Source: an uncultured Eubacteriales bacterium (GTDB lineage: Bacteria > Bacillota > Clostridia > Oscillospirales > Acutalibacteraceae). Taken from it: DNA of 42,088 nt. A model generated the notes under the pieces. It did no database searches. It saw only the letters and a program-made list of their open reading frames with translations, and was not told where the DNA came from. This document shows positions 1 through 7,987 of the stretch, one piece after another. The stretch is taken from the NCBI GenBank assembly GCA_900314355.1, contig OMUY01000060.1, positions 1 through 42,088 on the forward strand, in the 5' to 3' direction. Position numbers and translations under genes: made by a program. Numbering within the stretch: position 1 is the first letter of the stretch; each line of letters opens with the position of its first letter.

Positions 1-1
1 T

Positions 2-64
2 GCGGGTGCTTTTGCAAATATCAACACTACGGAAAAGGAGGAAACAGACCCTGATGAACCCTAA
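2..64 (+). CDS. Probable portal protein, C-terminal end (partial)
   Basis: An open frame runs in from the left edge and stops with TAA at 62-64. It encodes an acidic tail ending TEKEETDPDEP. Its last 11 bases overlap the start of the protease gene, as is usual for translationally coupled head genes. In HK97-type head modules the gene before the ClpP-like protease is the portal, so that identity is inferred from gene order alone. Only 20 residues are visible and no domain can be recognised. Confidence 0.5.
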   Translation, partial: AGAFANINTTEKEETDPDEP

Positions 65-818
65 GACGAAGAAGTTCTGGACGTGGAAGAATCAGGCCGA
101 AGGCGAAGAGACGACCGAACGAGTTCTCGAACTCTACGGAACGATCGCCGAGGAAAGCTGGTTTGACGATGACATCACCCCGAAAATGTTCCGAGACGAA
201 CTCTTTTCCGGAACGGGCGATGTAACCGTTTGGATCAATTCCCCCGGAGGCGATTGTGTCGCAGCCAGCCAGATCTACTCCATGCTCATGGACTACAAGG
301 GCAACGTGACAGTGAAGATCGACGGCATTGCTGCCTCTGCTGCTTCCGTCATTGCGATGGCAGGAACCAAGGTACTCATGGCACCTACGGCGCTCATGAT
401 GATCCACAATCCCATGACCATGGCATACGGCGATCACGAAGACATGCAGAAAGCAATTGAGATGCTGAACGAAGTCAAGGAAAGCATCATCAACGCCTAC
501 GAGATCAAGACGAATCTGTCGCGTGCAAAGCTGTCCCACCTGATGGACAGCGAAACATGGATGAACGCCACCAAGGCAATCGAGCTCGGCTTCGCGGATG
601 ACATGCTCACCGACGATAAGAAGACCGAAACTGACGAAATGCCTGCGTATGCGTTTTCCAGCAAGGCGGCGGAGACTTCTCTCATGAACAAGCTCGTCGC
701 CTCGATCAGACCCAGAGCAGTGCAGCCGAAGGAAGCACCCGAACCCAAACCCACAGAAGTCAAGCATGGCCGCTCCGTCACTGAGCTGATGGAACGGCTC
801 GATCTTTTGAAAAACTAA
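54..818 (+). CDS. ClpP-type prohead (head maturation) protease
   Basis: A 254-residue serine peptidase of the ClpP fold. In HK97-type phages this enzyme trims scaffold and capsid proteins inside the prohead. The likely nucleophile is Ser95 in GIAASAAS (residues 91-98). The likely His is His118 in MMIHNP, and the acidic partner probably lies in the LMDSETWMNA segment near residue 165. The oxyanion-side motif INSPGGD lies at 61-67. The ATG at 54 was chosen because AAGGAGG lies 12 bases upstream and residues 1-30 look like the normal family N-terminus. An upstream TTG or GTG would extend it into the ribosome-binding site. The C-terminal 60 residues are charged and may be a linker. The capsid gene follows 14 bases later, giving the standard portal-protease-capsid order. 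Confidence 0.93.
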   Translation: MNPKTKKFWTWKNQAEGEETTERVLELYGTIAEESWFDDDITPKMFRDELFSGTGDVTVWINSPGGDCVAASQIYSMLMDYKGNVTVKIDGIAASAASVIAMAGTKVLMAPTALMMIHNPMTMAYGDHEDMQKAIEMLNEVKESIINAYEIKTNLSRAKLSHLMDSETWMNATKAIELGFADDMLTDDKKTETDEMPAYAFSSKAAETSLMNKLVASIRPRAVQPKEAPEPKPTEVKHGRSVTELMERLDLLKN

Positions 819-832
819 GGAGGAAAAACAAT

Positions 833-2038
833 ATGACGATTATCGAACTGCGTAACAAGCGTGCTCAGAAGCTCGCGGCGGCCAGAGCGTTTCTGGAGTC
901 CCGTCGTAACTCCGAAGGCTTCCTGAGCGCGGAGGATGATGCGGCCTATGCCCGCATGGAAACCGAGATCACTTCTCTCGGCAATGAGATCGCTCGCATG
1001 GAGCGTCTCGAAGAGATGGATGCCCAGCTGGCCAAGCCCGTGAACACCCCGATCACTGCGAAGCCCGATGCCGGTGCAAAGATGGACACCAAGACCGGTC
1101 GTGCCTCTGACATCTATAAGAAGGCGTTCTGGAACAAGACGCGTTCCAAGGCGGACATGACCCCTGAGATGCGCAACGCGCTGCAGGAAGGCACCGACTC
1201 CGAAGGCGGTTACCTCGTTCCCGATGAGTTCGAGAACACTCTCGTTCAGGGGCTCACTGACAACGCCGTCATTCGTGCTCACGCCCACGTGATCACCACG
1301 TCCAGCGGCCTGCACAAGATCCCCGTCGTTGCCGCGCACGGCTCTGCCGCGTGGATCGATGAGGAAGGTGCGTACACCGAGAGCGATGAGACGTTCGGTC
1401 AGGTACAGCTCGACGCCCACAAGGTCGGCACCGTGATCAAGGTCTCTGAGGAACTGCTCAACGACTCCGCTTTCGACCTCGAGAGCTACATCGCTTCCGA
1501 GTTCGTTCGCCGCATCGGCGACAAGGAAGAGGAAGCCTTCCTCGTCGGCAACGGCACCGGCAAGCCCACCGGTATTCTCAATGCGACCGGCGGCGGTCAG
1601 GTCGGCGTCACCACCGCGTCTGCTACAGCGATCACGGCGGATGAGCTGATCGATCTGTTTTACAGCCTGAAGGCTCCTTATCGCAAGAACGCGATCTGGA
1701 TCCTGAACGATTCCACCATCAAGGCCATCCGCAAACTGAAGGACTCCACCGGCAATTACCTGCTGCAGCCCGCTCTCAAGGACGGCGAAGTCAGCACCCT
1801 GCTCGGCAGACCGTACTTCACTTCCGCGTTTGCGCCTGAGATCGCTGCTGGTGCTAAGACCGTTGTCTTCGGCGACCTGTCCTACTACTGGATCGGCGAC
1901 CGCGAAGGTATCTCCTTCAAGCGCCTCAATGAGCTGTACGCTGGCAACGGCCAGATCGGCTTCCTCGCTTCCAAACGTCTGGACGGCAAGACCGTTCTGC
2001 CCGAGGCGATCAAGATCCTGCAGCAGAAGGCGTCCTAA
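833..2038 (+). CDS. Major capsid protein, HK97 fold
   Basis: A 401-residue protein of the phage major capsid family (HK97 gp5-like), the shell subunit. The first ~100 residues are charged and helical, as expected of the delta/scaffold domain that the upstream protease removes. The mature part begins near the GTDSEGGYLVPDEF segment (~residues 123-136), a very typical start of the folded domain. Further hallmarks are a VKVSEELLNDS-like segment, GNGTGKPTGI near residue 240, and a C-terminal region with the YYWIGDREGISFKR motif. The start ATG lies 8 bases after AAGGAGG. GC content is high, matching the rest of the virion region. The identification is secure. Confidence 0.96.
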   Translation: MTIIELRNKRAQKLAAARAFLESRRNSEGFLSAEDDAAYARMETEITSLGNEIARMERLEEMDAQLAKPVNTPITAKPDAGAKMDTKTGRASDIYKKAFWNKTRSKADMTPEMRNALQEGTDSEGGYLVPDEFENTLVQGLTDNAVIRAHAHVITTSSGLHKIPVVAAHGSAAWIDEEGAYTESDETFGQVQLDAHKVGTVIKVSEELLNDSAFDLESYIASEFVRRIGDKEEEAFLVGNGTGKPTGILNATGGGQVGVTTASATAITADELIDLFYSLKAPYRKNAIWILNDSTIKAIRKLKDSTGNYLLQPALKDGEVSTLLGRPYFTSAFAPEIAAGAKTVVFGDLSYYWIGDREGISFKRLNELYAGNGQIGFLASKRLDGKTVLPEAIKILQQKAS

Positions 2039-2049
2039 GGTGACGACCC

Positions 2050-2778
2050 ATGAGCTACAACACCAAAAACTACGTTGAGCAAGGCGGAGAACGTCTTGTG
2101 ATCGGCGGCGAGATGGAATTCAAGGAGGGAGCTCGGGTGACCGGGCTCCCCACCGCCATCGTGCTGGACTTTCATGGGCAGAGCTTAAATGCGGCGTTCA
2201 GAAACGCGATCGACGTCACAGAAGCAATCCCTCTGAGCCAGTTCCTTAAAGCAACACGCTGTGAAAGCCCAATCATTCTTCGCGGAATTATGCTCGGCGA
2301 TGATGAAGTTGGAGTTCAGGGAATGGCTACCATGACGGGACAAGGCATCTTTGCCATGGTCGGCTACAACGGCAATGGCGCGTCACTTCTTGGCGTGATC
2401 ACACTGCTCCTTTATCAGTACGATGACAAGGTGTGGATGGTCGCTGATTCGCTTATTCCCTTCGAAGATGAATACGTCGATGGCGTAAATGTGTACCCGG
2501 ACACCATGACAATGGTAATCGGCAACGAGCAGCAAATCACTGCCGAGGTCATTCCGGACACGGCGGTGAACAAGGCTACTCACTGGAGCTCCAGTGACGA
2601 TAGTGTGGTAACTCTCAACGTAACGCCCGACGAATTCATTGATCCGAGCACTCCGGTATACGCTACCGCAGTTGGCGCTGGCAATGCAGAGATCACGGTC
2701 ACGACCGACGAAGGCGGATACACGGCGACCTGCTATGTCACGGTTATTCCTGCGGTTGAAGAAAGCATGAAGAAATAA
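2050..2778 (+). CDS. Virion protein with C-terminal Big2 Ig-like domain
   Basis: A 242-residue protein. Residues 1-150 match no family I can name. Residues ~150-237 form a bacterial Ig-like (Big2) domain: a PDTMTMVIGNEQQITAEVIP strand pair, a WSSSDDSVVTLN segment, then AGNAEITVTTDEGGYTATC and VTV. Big2 domains are common on phage surface proteins, where they are thought to bind glycans or cell surfaces weakly. The gene sits between the capsid and head-tail connector genes with short spacers and its own Shine-Dalgarno site, so a capsid decoration or head-fibre role is a reasonable inference. A tail role is less likely from position. No signal peptide is visible. Confidence 0.72.
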   Translation: MSYNTKNYVEQGGERLVIGGEMEFKEGARVTGLPTAIVLDFHGQSLNAAFRNAIDVTEAIPLSQFLKATRCESPIILRGIMLGDDEVGVQGMATMTGQGIFAMVGYNGNGASLLGVITLLLYQYDDKVWMVADSLIPFEDEYVDGVNVYPDTMTMVIGNEQQITAEVIPDTAVNKATHWSSSDDSVVTLNVTPDEFIDPSTPVYATAVGAGNAEITVTTDEGGYTATCYVTVIPAVEESMKK

Positions 2779-2793
2779 AAGGAGGCTGCGCGG

Positions 2794-3105
2794 ATGGAAG
2801 AACTGTTACAGAAAGTCAAGGCAAACCTCATATTAGATCATTCGGCTGACGACGGACTGCTGCAGAGCTACATCCTCGCAGCCGTTTCTTATGCCGAAAG
2901 CTACCAGCATATCCCGGAGGGCTACTATTCCGAGAACGCCATGCCGCCTACCACAGAGCAGGCGGTCATCATGCTGGCAAGCCACTTCTACGAATCAAGG
3001 GACGGCAGCACGGGCGGTTTCTTTGCCGATAACGTGCAGGCCTCCCAGCAGGTATGGAACACGGTCAATCTGCTGCTCCGCCTCGACCGGAGGTGGCAGG
3101 TATGA
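2794..3105 (+). CDS. Head-tail connector protein (gp6-like)
   Basis: A 103-residue, mostly helical protein of the phage gp6-like head-tail connector type, which forms a ring below the portal. Recognisable features are the N-terminal helix, the DDGLLQSYILAAVSYAESYQHIP segment read as shorter pieces, and a central helix carrying TTEQAVIMLASHFYESRDG, a frequent signature of this family. It follows AAAGGAGG and is coupled by an ATGA overlap to the next gene. Its position right after the head genes supports the call. Identity is from motif and gene order, with no catalytic residue to test. Confidence 0.82.
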   Translation: MEELLQKVKANLILDHSADDGLLQSYILAAVSYAESYQHIPEGYYSENAMPPTTEQAVIMLASHFYESRDGSTGGFFADNVQASQQVWNTVNLLLRLDRRWQV

Positions 3106-3437
3106 GCTTCGGAAAGATGAACCGCATGGCGGAAATTGTCGAAAAACGTCGAGTGAAAGATGCCGAAGGTTTCAGCTCCGAGCAGGAAGTGACCCTCGCA
3201 TCCCTTCGCGTTTATCGGGAAGGCCGTCACGGATCAGAGCGCTGGGCAAACCTCGCAGCGTTCTCAGAGGCAACCGACCTGTTTCGCTTCCGCAGGATAC
3301 CGGATCTGACGGTTACCACTTCCCACACCATCGTGTGTGACGGAGAACGATTCGAGATCGTGTCCGTAGAGGATGTGAAGGGACGCGGCATGTATACGGA
3401 AGCGCTGGCGAAAAAGGTGGTGCCGAGCCGTGGCTAA
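3102..3437 (+). CDS. Head closure / head-tail adaptor protein (SPP1 gp16-like)
   Basis: A 111-residue small beta-rich protein of the head-tail adaptor type that closes the head channel below the connector. The start at 3102 was chosen because it makes a 4-base ATGA overlap with the connector gene and has GGAGGTGG just upstream. A longer reading from 3054 would overlap the preceding gene by about 50 bases. The segment around HTIVCDGERFEIVSVED near residues 76-92 is typical of this family, which has a conserved (I/F)xIxxVxD core near the end. The next gene starts 8 bases before this one ends. Confidence 0.8.
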   Translation: MSFGKMNRMAEIVEKRRVKDAEGFSSEQEVTLASLRVYREGRHGSERWANLAAFSEATDLFRFRRIPDLTVTTSHTIVCDGERFEIVSVEDVKGRGMYTEALAKKVVPSRG

Positions 3438-3861
3438 GGTGGATATCAAAATGCCGGATGACTTCCTCAATAAGCTGCAGAACCTCGGCAGCGATGAAGA
3501 CGGAATCGCCGAGCGTGTGCTGGAGGCAGGCGCGGAGGTCGTTGAATCGAAGGTCAGATCCAATCTTGCCTCGGTCATCGGCAGAGGTACGAAAACGGAG
3601 TCCCGCTCCACCGGACAGCTGCTATCGGCGCTCGGCGTCTCCGGTGTTCGTCTGGATCGTGAAGGCAACCATAACGTGAAGATCGGTTTCGCAGAAGGAC
3701 GAACGGATGGCGAAAGCAATGCAAAGCTCGCCAACATTCTGGAATACGGGAAACACGGCCAGCCTGCAAAGCCGTTTCTGAAACCGGCGAAATCCGCTTC
3801 AAAGGCTGCTGCCATTGAGGCGATGAAGCAGCAGTTTGAAAAGGAGGTCAAAGGCAGATGA
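3430..3861 (+). CDS. HK97 gp10-like tail completion / morphogenesis protein
   Basis: A 143-residue protein of the HK97-gp10 family, found between head-closure and tail-terminator genes and needed for head-tail joining. The start is GTG at 3430, giving MAKVDIKMPDDF. It overlaps the previous stop by 8 bases, and no ATG further in fits the family length. The family signature is near the C-terminus: NILEYGKHGQPAKPFLKPA around residues 103-121, followed by a basic helix. A GTG start inside an overlap suggests coupled translation. Confidence 0.85.
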   Translation: MAKVDIKMPDDFLNKLQNLGSDEDGIAERVLEAGAEVVESKVRSNLASVIGRGTKTESRSTGQLLSALGVSGVRLDREGNHNVKIGFAEGRTDGESNAKLANILEYGKHGQPAKPFLKPAKSASKAAAIEAMKQQFEKEVKGR

Positions 3862-4205
3862 GCATACTGGAAGAATTGACATCACTGCTCACGCAGGGAG
3901 ACTTCCCAGTTGAAACGGGCATCTTCTCTGAAGAGGCACCGGACACGTACATCGTGATCACGCCTCTGTCGGACACCTTTGACCTGCATGCGGATAACGA
4001 ACCCGGCATTGACATACAGGAAGCGCGGATTTCCCTGTTTACAAAAGGCAGCTATACGGCGATGAAGAACAACATCGTTCGGATGCTGTTGCAGGAAGAC
4101 TTCACGATCACGGACAGGTTATATAACGGCTACGAAACCGGAACCGGTTATCATCACTACACCGTGGACGTAGCCAAATTCTACGAATACGAAATGGAGG
4201 AATGA
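3858..4205 (+). CDS. Probable tail terminator protein
   Basis: A 115-residue acidic protein coupled to the previous gene by an ATGA overlap. By position, just before the major tail protein, and by size it matches the tail terminator (gpU/gp17-like) that caps the tail tube and contacts the head. The sequence shows a helix at 1-12, then beta segments with DTYIVITPLSDTF and IDIQEARISLFTKG, consistent with the small alpha/beta fold of that group. There is no diagnostic motif, so gene order carries most of the weight. An alternative is an unassigned neck protein. Confidence 0.65.
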   Translation: MSILEELTSLLTQGDFPVETGIFSEEAPDTYIVITPLSDTFDLHADNEPGIDIQEARISLFTKGSYTAMKNNIVRMLLQEDFTITDRLYNGYETGTGYHHYTVDVAKFYEYEMEE

Positions 4206-4208
4206 TCA

Positions 4209-4841
4209 ATGGCAACCATCGGTCTGGATAAACTTTATTATGCCCCGATCACCGAGGATGAGCAGGGCGAAGAGACATACGGCACTCCGCAAGTGCTGGC
4301 AAAAGCAATGACCGCAGATTTGTCGGTCGAGCTCAATGAGGCGACCCTGTACGCTGACGATGGCGCATCGGAGGTCGTCAAGGAATTCAAAGCAGGCACG
4401 CTGTCCCTCGGCATCGATGATATCGGCGCAGCGGTCGCAAGCGATCTCACCGGCTCTACGATTGACGCAAATGGCGTCATTGTTTCCGCCTCTGAGGATG
4501 GCGGCAATCCCGTTGCGGTCGGATTCCGCGCGAAGAAGTCAAACGGCAAGTACCGCTACTACTGGCTGTATCGAGTGAAGTTCGGCATCCCTGCTACGAA
4601 CCTCGCAACGAAGGGCGACAGCATTACCTTCTCTACGCCGACCATCGAAGGTACGATCATGCGCAGAAATAAGGAAGACGCCTTTGGCAAGCACCCGTGG
4701 AAGGTGGAGGTTACGGAGGGCGCAGAGGGCGTCGATCAGGAAGTGATCGACGGCTGGTACGAAGAGGTTTATGAGCCTGTTGCCACTCTCAATCTCACTC
4801 CGACACCGATCGACCTTCCCGGTGGCAGCGAGATCAGATAA
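4209..4841 (+). CDS. Major tail (tube) protein, phi13-like
   Basis: A 210-residue protein of the phi13-type major tail family, the subunit of the tail tube. It opens with MATIGLDKLYYAPIT, the typical N-terminus, and contains ADLSVELNEATLYADDG near residues 38-54 and SLGIDDIGAAVASDLTG near 66-82, both characteristic beta segments of the tube fold. The C-terminal 30 residues are variable. The spacer from the previous gene is three bases and an AGGAATGATCA-type weak ribosome site precedes the ATG. It is followed by the two-frame chaperone gene, as in most siphophages. Confidence 0.88.
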   Translation: MATIGLDKLYYAPITEDEQGEETYGTPQVLAKAMTADLSVELNEATLYADDGASEVVKEFKAGTLSLGIDDIGAAVASDLTGSTIDANGVIVSASEDGGNPVAVGFRAKKSNGKYRYYWLYRVKFGIPATNLATKGDSITFSTPTIEGTIMRRNKEDAFGKHPWKVEVTEGAEGVDQEVIDGWYEEVYEPVATLNLTPTPIDLPGGSEIR

Positions 4842-4856
4842 CAAGGAGGGATTGAG

Positions 4857-5240
4857 ATGGCTGACGAACGCAGCGCAATGATCAAGATCGGCGGCACCGC
4901 CTACGAGCTGGTGCTGACGACCAAGGCAACAAAGGAAATCGCCGGTCGTTACGGCGGCCTCGAAAACCTTGGCGACAAGCTCATGAAGAATGAGAATTTC
5001 GAGATGGCCATTGAAGAAATCGTATGGCTCATTACGCTTCTGGCAAACCAGAACATTCTCATCCACAATCTCAAGCACAAGGATGATCCGAAGGATCTGC
5101 TCACAGCAGACGAAGTCGAGCTGCTGACCGTTCCGTCAGACCTTGCCGAGTACAAATCCGCAATCACGGAAGCTCTGTACAAGGGCACGAAACGGAACAT
5201 CGAAAGCGAGGCTGACCCAAAAAACGCGGAAGTCGGGTAA
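4857..5240 (+). CDS. Tail assembly chaperone, G-type product
   Basis: A 127-residue protein in the place of lambda gpG, between the major tail protein and the tape measure. It begins after AAGGAGGG. The family-like segment is KIGGTAYELVLTTKATKEIA at residues 11-30, followed by helices. These chaperones bind the tape measure and recruit tail tube subunits. They are absent from the finished virion. Near the end the in-frame codons cca aaa aac create a slippery site, and normal translation continues only 14 codon positions further to TAA at 5238-5240. A minority of ribosomes should shift to give the longer GT product listed separately. Confidence 0.85.
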   Translation: MADERSAMIKIGGTAYELVLTTKATKEIAGRYGGLENLGDKLMKNENFEMAIEEIVWLITLLANQNILIHNLKHKDDPKDLLTADEVELLTVPSDLAEYKSAITEALYKGTKRNIESEADPKNAEVG

Positions 5241-5428
5241 CAGACGAAGAACTGTTTACCCGACTGTTATATTACGGCATCGCCCAGCTTCACCTGACGC
5301 AGGATGAGGTCTGGACGATGCCGTTTGGTTTGCTCCTCGATTTGTGGGAATGCCATAAGCAGTATAACGGGCTGGCAACCCCGAAGCGGGAGCACTTTAT
5401 CGATGACATTATCCCTGACGGAATCTAA
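4857..5428 (+). CDS. Tail assembly chaperone, GT fusion by -1 frameshift
   Basis: This is the longer product of the chaperone gene, joined as 4857-5225 and 5225-5428. After a -1 slip on A_AAA_AAC (5219-5225) the new frame reads RGSRVTDEELFTRLLYYGIA and stays open for 67 codons to TAA at 5426-5428. The extension is helical, with LTQDEVWTMPFGLLLDLWE in its middle, and resembles the T domains of Gram-positive siphophages. It has no start codon or ribosome-binding site of its own, so the frameshift is the natural way to express it. In lambda the T part contacts tail tube protein while the G part contacts the tape measure. The predicted fusion is about 190 residues. Confidence 0.85.
5219..5225 (+). 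promoter_or_regulatory. Programmed -1 ribosomal frameshift site (A AAA AAC)
   Basis: In the zero frame the codons are cca aaa aac, which creates the heptamer A_AAA_AAC. This is one of the classical -1 slippery sequences. It lies 13 bases before the zero-frame stop at 5238 and leads into an open -1 frame. A downstream stimulatory structure was not identified by eye. Confidence 0.87.
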
Positions 5429-5446
5429 TGGAAGGAGGCGATATCC

Positions 5447-7987
5447 GTGGCAGACAATTTCGGTCTGAAGATCGGTCTTGAGGGCGAAAAAGAGTTTAAG
5501 AAAGCACTGGCGGATATCAACTCCACCTTCAAGGTGCTGGGATCGGAAATGAAACTCGTCTCCTCCCAGTTCGATAAAAACGACACATCCGTCAAGGCGC
5601 TGACGGCGCGAAACGAAGTCCTGAATAAGGAAATCGATGCGCAAAAACAGAAGATCGAAACGCTGCGAGCTGCGCTACAGAACGCTGCAGAATCCTTCGG
5701 CGAAAATGATAAGCGCACGCAGAACTGGCAGATCCAGCTCAATAATGCAGAAGCTGCGCTCAACGGCATGGAGCGAGAGCTGGATGATAACAACAAAGCG
5801 CTTGCAAACGCCGAAGAGGGTTTCGACGATGCCGGTAAAGAGGCGGATGAGTTCGGTGATGAAGTCAAGGATGCCGGTAAGCAAAGCGATGATGCTGGAA
5901 GCAAGCTGTCGAAGCTCGGCGATGTAGCGAAGACAGTCGGCAAAGCTATGGCAGCGGCGATGGCGGCGATCGGAACGGCGGCCATTGCAGCTGGCAAGCA
6001 GCTCTGGGATATGGCGAATCAGACGGCTACGGTCGGTGACACGATTGAAAAGAACAGCCAGAAGGTTGGCTTGTCCTACGAAAGCTACCAGAAATGGGAT
6101 TACGCCATGCAGCTCGCTGGTACGTCTATGGCCAGCTGCACCACAGGTCTGAAAACCCTGACAAACACCTTCGACGATGCCCAGAACGGCAGCGCCGGTG
6201 CTGTCGAAAAGTTTGAACGTCTCGGCCTCTCGCTGGACGATCTCAAGGGCAAAAGCCGTGAAGAGGTCTTCGCTGCGACTGTCGCCGCGCTGCAGAACGT
6301 GACAGACGAAACGGAGAAAGCCGCTCTCGCAAATGATATGTTCGGCAAAAGCGGTCAGGATCTGCTACCGCTACTGAACCAGTCCACGGAGGCAACACAG
6401 GCACTGCTTGATGAAGCAGAACAGTACGGCATGGTCATGAGCGATGATGCCGTCAAAGCAAGCGCTGCCTTTCAGGACAGCCTTTCAAAGATGAAGGGCA
6501 CCATCTCCGGCCTCAAGAACAACATCGTCGGCGATCTGTTGCCCGGAATTACGATGATCATGGATGGCATCTCTGATCTCGTGGCCGGAAACGAAGAAGC
6601 TGGCGAAGAGCTCAAGGCAGGCGTCGAAAGCGTAATTGCATCCATTTCGGAAATGATCCCGCAGGCTATCGAGCTGCTGTCGTTGATCATCGCGGCAGTG
6701 CTGGAAAGTGCGCCGCAGATCATTCAGGCGCTGGCACAGGGCATTTTGACGGCGATTCCCGCTCTCATTCCCGTGGTGTTGGAGGTGATCACGCAGATTG
6801 TGGGAATGCTCGTGGAGCTGCTGCCCCAGATCATTGAAGCCGGTATGCAGGTCATCGCTTCGCTCATCATGGGCATCGCAGAAGCACTGCCGACGCTGAT
6901 TCCCCAGATCGTCGAGGTCGTTATGCAGATGGTGCAGACCCTCATCGATAATCTGCCCCTGATCCTCGATGCGGCATTGCAGCTGATTGAGGGACTGGCG
7001 CAGGGCATCTTGGACGCAATCCCGGTGCTGATTGAGGCACTGCCGGAAGTGATTATGGGCATCGTGAATTTTCTCTTGGATTCGATCCCGGAGATCATCG
7101 ACACAGGCATTACGCTTCTGACATCCCTCATTGACGCGCTGCCGACAATCATTCAGACGATCGTGGCAGCAATCCCGCAGATCATCAACGGCATCATCAA
7201 TGCAGTGCTGGGCGCGATTCCCCAGATCATTCAGGCTGGTATCCAGCTGCTGATTTCTCTGATTCAGGCGCTGCCGCAGATCATCACGACAATCGTGGCG
7301 GCGATCCCGGAGATCATCTCAGGAATCGTAAATGCCGTGATTAACAACATCCCGCTCATCGTGCAGGCCGGTATCGACCTGCTCACCTCGCTGATTCAGA
7401 ACCTGCCCACTATCATAGTCGAGATCGTGAAGGCGATCCCGCAGATCATTACGGGTATCGTGCAGGCGCTCAGCAATGGCATTTCCTCCATCGCGGAGGT
7501 CGGCGCAAATCTGGTGCGCGGCCTGTGGCAAGGCATCCAGCAGCTTGCGAGTTGGTTGTGGGACAAGGTCTCCGGCTGGATCAGCAGCATCTGGAACGGC
7601 ATTCTGGACTTCTTTGGCATCGCTTCGCCGTCGAAGGAAATGGCTTGGGTTGGCCAGATGATGGTCAAGGGTTTGTCCGGATCCATTGAGGATAACGGCG
7701 ATGAAGCCGTGAAAGCAGCGGAAGCCATGAGCGAAGACATCGATGGTGTCATGCAGGATCTGGCAAAGGACATGAGCACTGCACTTCCGACAAATTTCGA
7801 CATTGACGGAAGCATCGGCAGCGCGAAGGCATCTGCTGCGGGCGGACTCCTCACCAGCGGCATGCAGCTCGTCCTGAATATTACGAACTTCAACAACTAC
7901 TCGAGCGAGGATATCGAGCAGCTGACCAATGAGATCATGGTCACTGCCGGTCAATTCGCAAAGCGGAAAGGAGTGGTATTCGCATGA
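5447..7987 (+). CDS. Tail tape measure protein
   Basis: An 846-residue protein that sets tail length and is ejected during DNA entry. The start is GTG at 5447, placed 8 bases after GGAGGCG. Residues ~1-160 are charged and coiled-coil-like. A hydrophobic Ala/Gly segment follows near 165-185, then a soluble region to about 400. Residues ~400-680 hold a long hydrophobic array with Pro-bounded units. Two neighbouring units, one beginning LPTIIQTIVAAIPQII and the next LPQIITTIVAAIPEII, are 44 residues apart, i.e. four 11-residue steps, the usual periodicity of tape measures. The C-terminal part contains a GIASPSKEM motif typical of Gram-positive siphophage tape measures. From the family rule of about 0.15 nm per residue the tail would be near 125 nm; this is an estimate. 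Confidence 0.95.
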   Translation: MADNFGLKIGLEGEKEFKKALADINSTFKVLGSEMKLVSSQFDKNDTSVKALTARNEVLNKEIDAQKQKIETLRAALQNAAESFGENDKRTQNWQIQLNNAEAALNGMERELDDNNKALANAEEGFDDAGKEADEFGDEVKDAGKQSDDAGSKLSKLGDVAKTVGKAMAAAMAAIGTAAIAAGKQLWDMANQTATVGDTIEKNSQKVGLSYESYQKWDYAMQLAGTSMASCTTGLKTLTNTFDDAQNGSAGAVEKFERLGLSLDDLKGKSREEVFAATVAALQNVTDETEKAALANDMFGKSGQDLLPLLNQSTEATQALLDEAEQYGMVMSDDAVKASAAFQDSLSKMKGTISGLKNNIVGDLLPGITMIMDGISDLVAGNEEAGEELKAGVESVIASISEMIPQAIELLSLIIAAVLESAPQIIQALAQGILTAIPALIPVVLEVITQIVGMLVELLPQIIEAGMQVIASLIMGIAEALPTLIPQIVEVVMQMVQTLIDNLPLILDAALQLIEGLAQGILDAIPVLIEALPEVIMGIVNFLLDSIPEIIDTGITLLTSLIDALPTIIQTIVAAIPQIINGIINAVLGAIPQIIQAGIQLLISLIQALPQIITTIVAAIPEIISGIVNAVINNIPLIVQAGIDLLTSLIQNLPTIIVEIVKAIPQIITGIVQALSNGISSIAEVGANLVRGLWQGIQQLASWLWDKVSGWISSIWNGILDFFGIASPSKEMAWVGQMMVKGLSGSIEDNGDEAVKAAEAMSEDIDGVMQDLAKDMSTALPTNFDIDGSIGSAKASAAGGLLTSGMQLVLNITNFNNYSSEDIEQLTNEIMVTAGQFAKRKGVVFA

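Noticed and set aside
5429-5446. ATG at 5428-5430 as start of the tape measure
   Set aside because: That ATG is not in the tape measure frame. The GTG at 5447 after GGAGGCG is in frame and gives the usual N-terminus.
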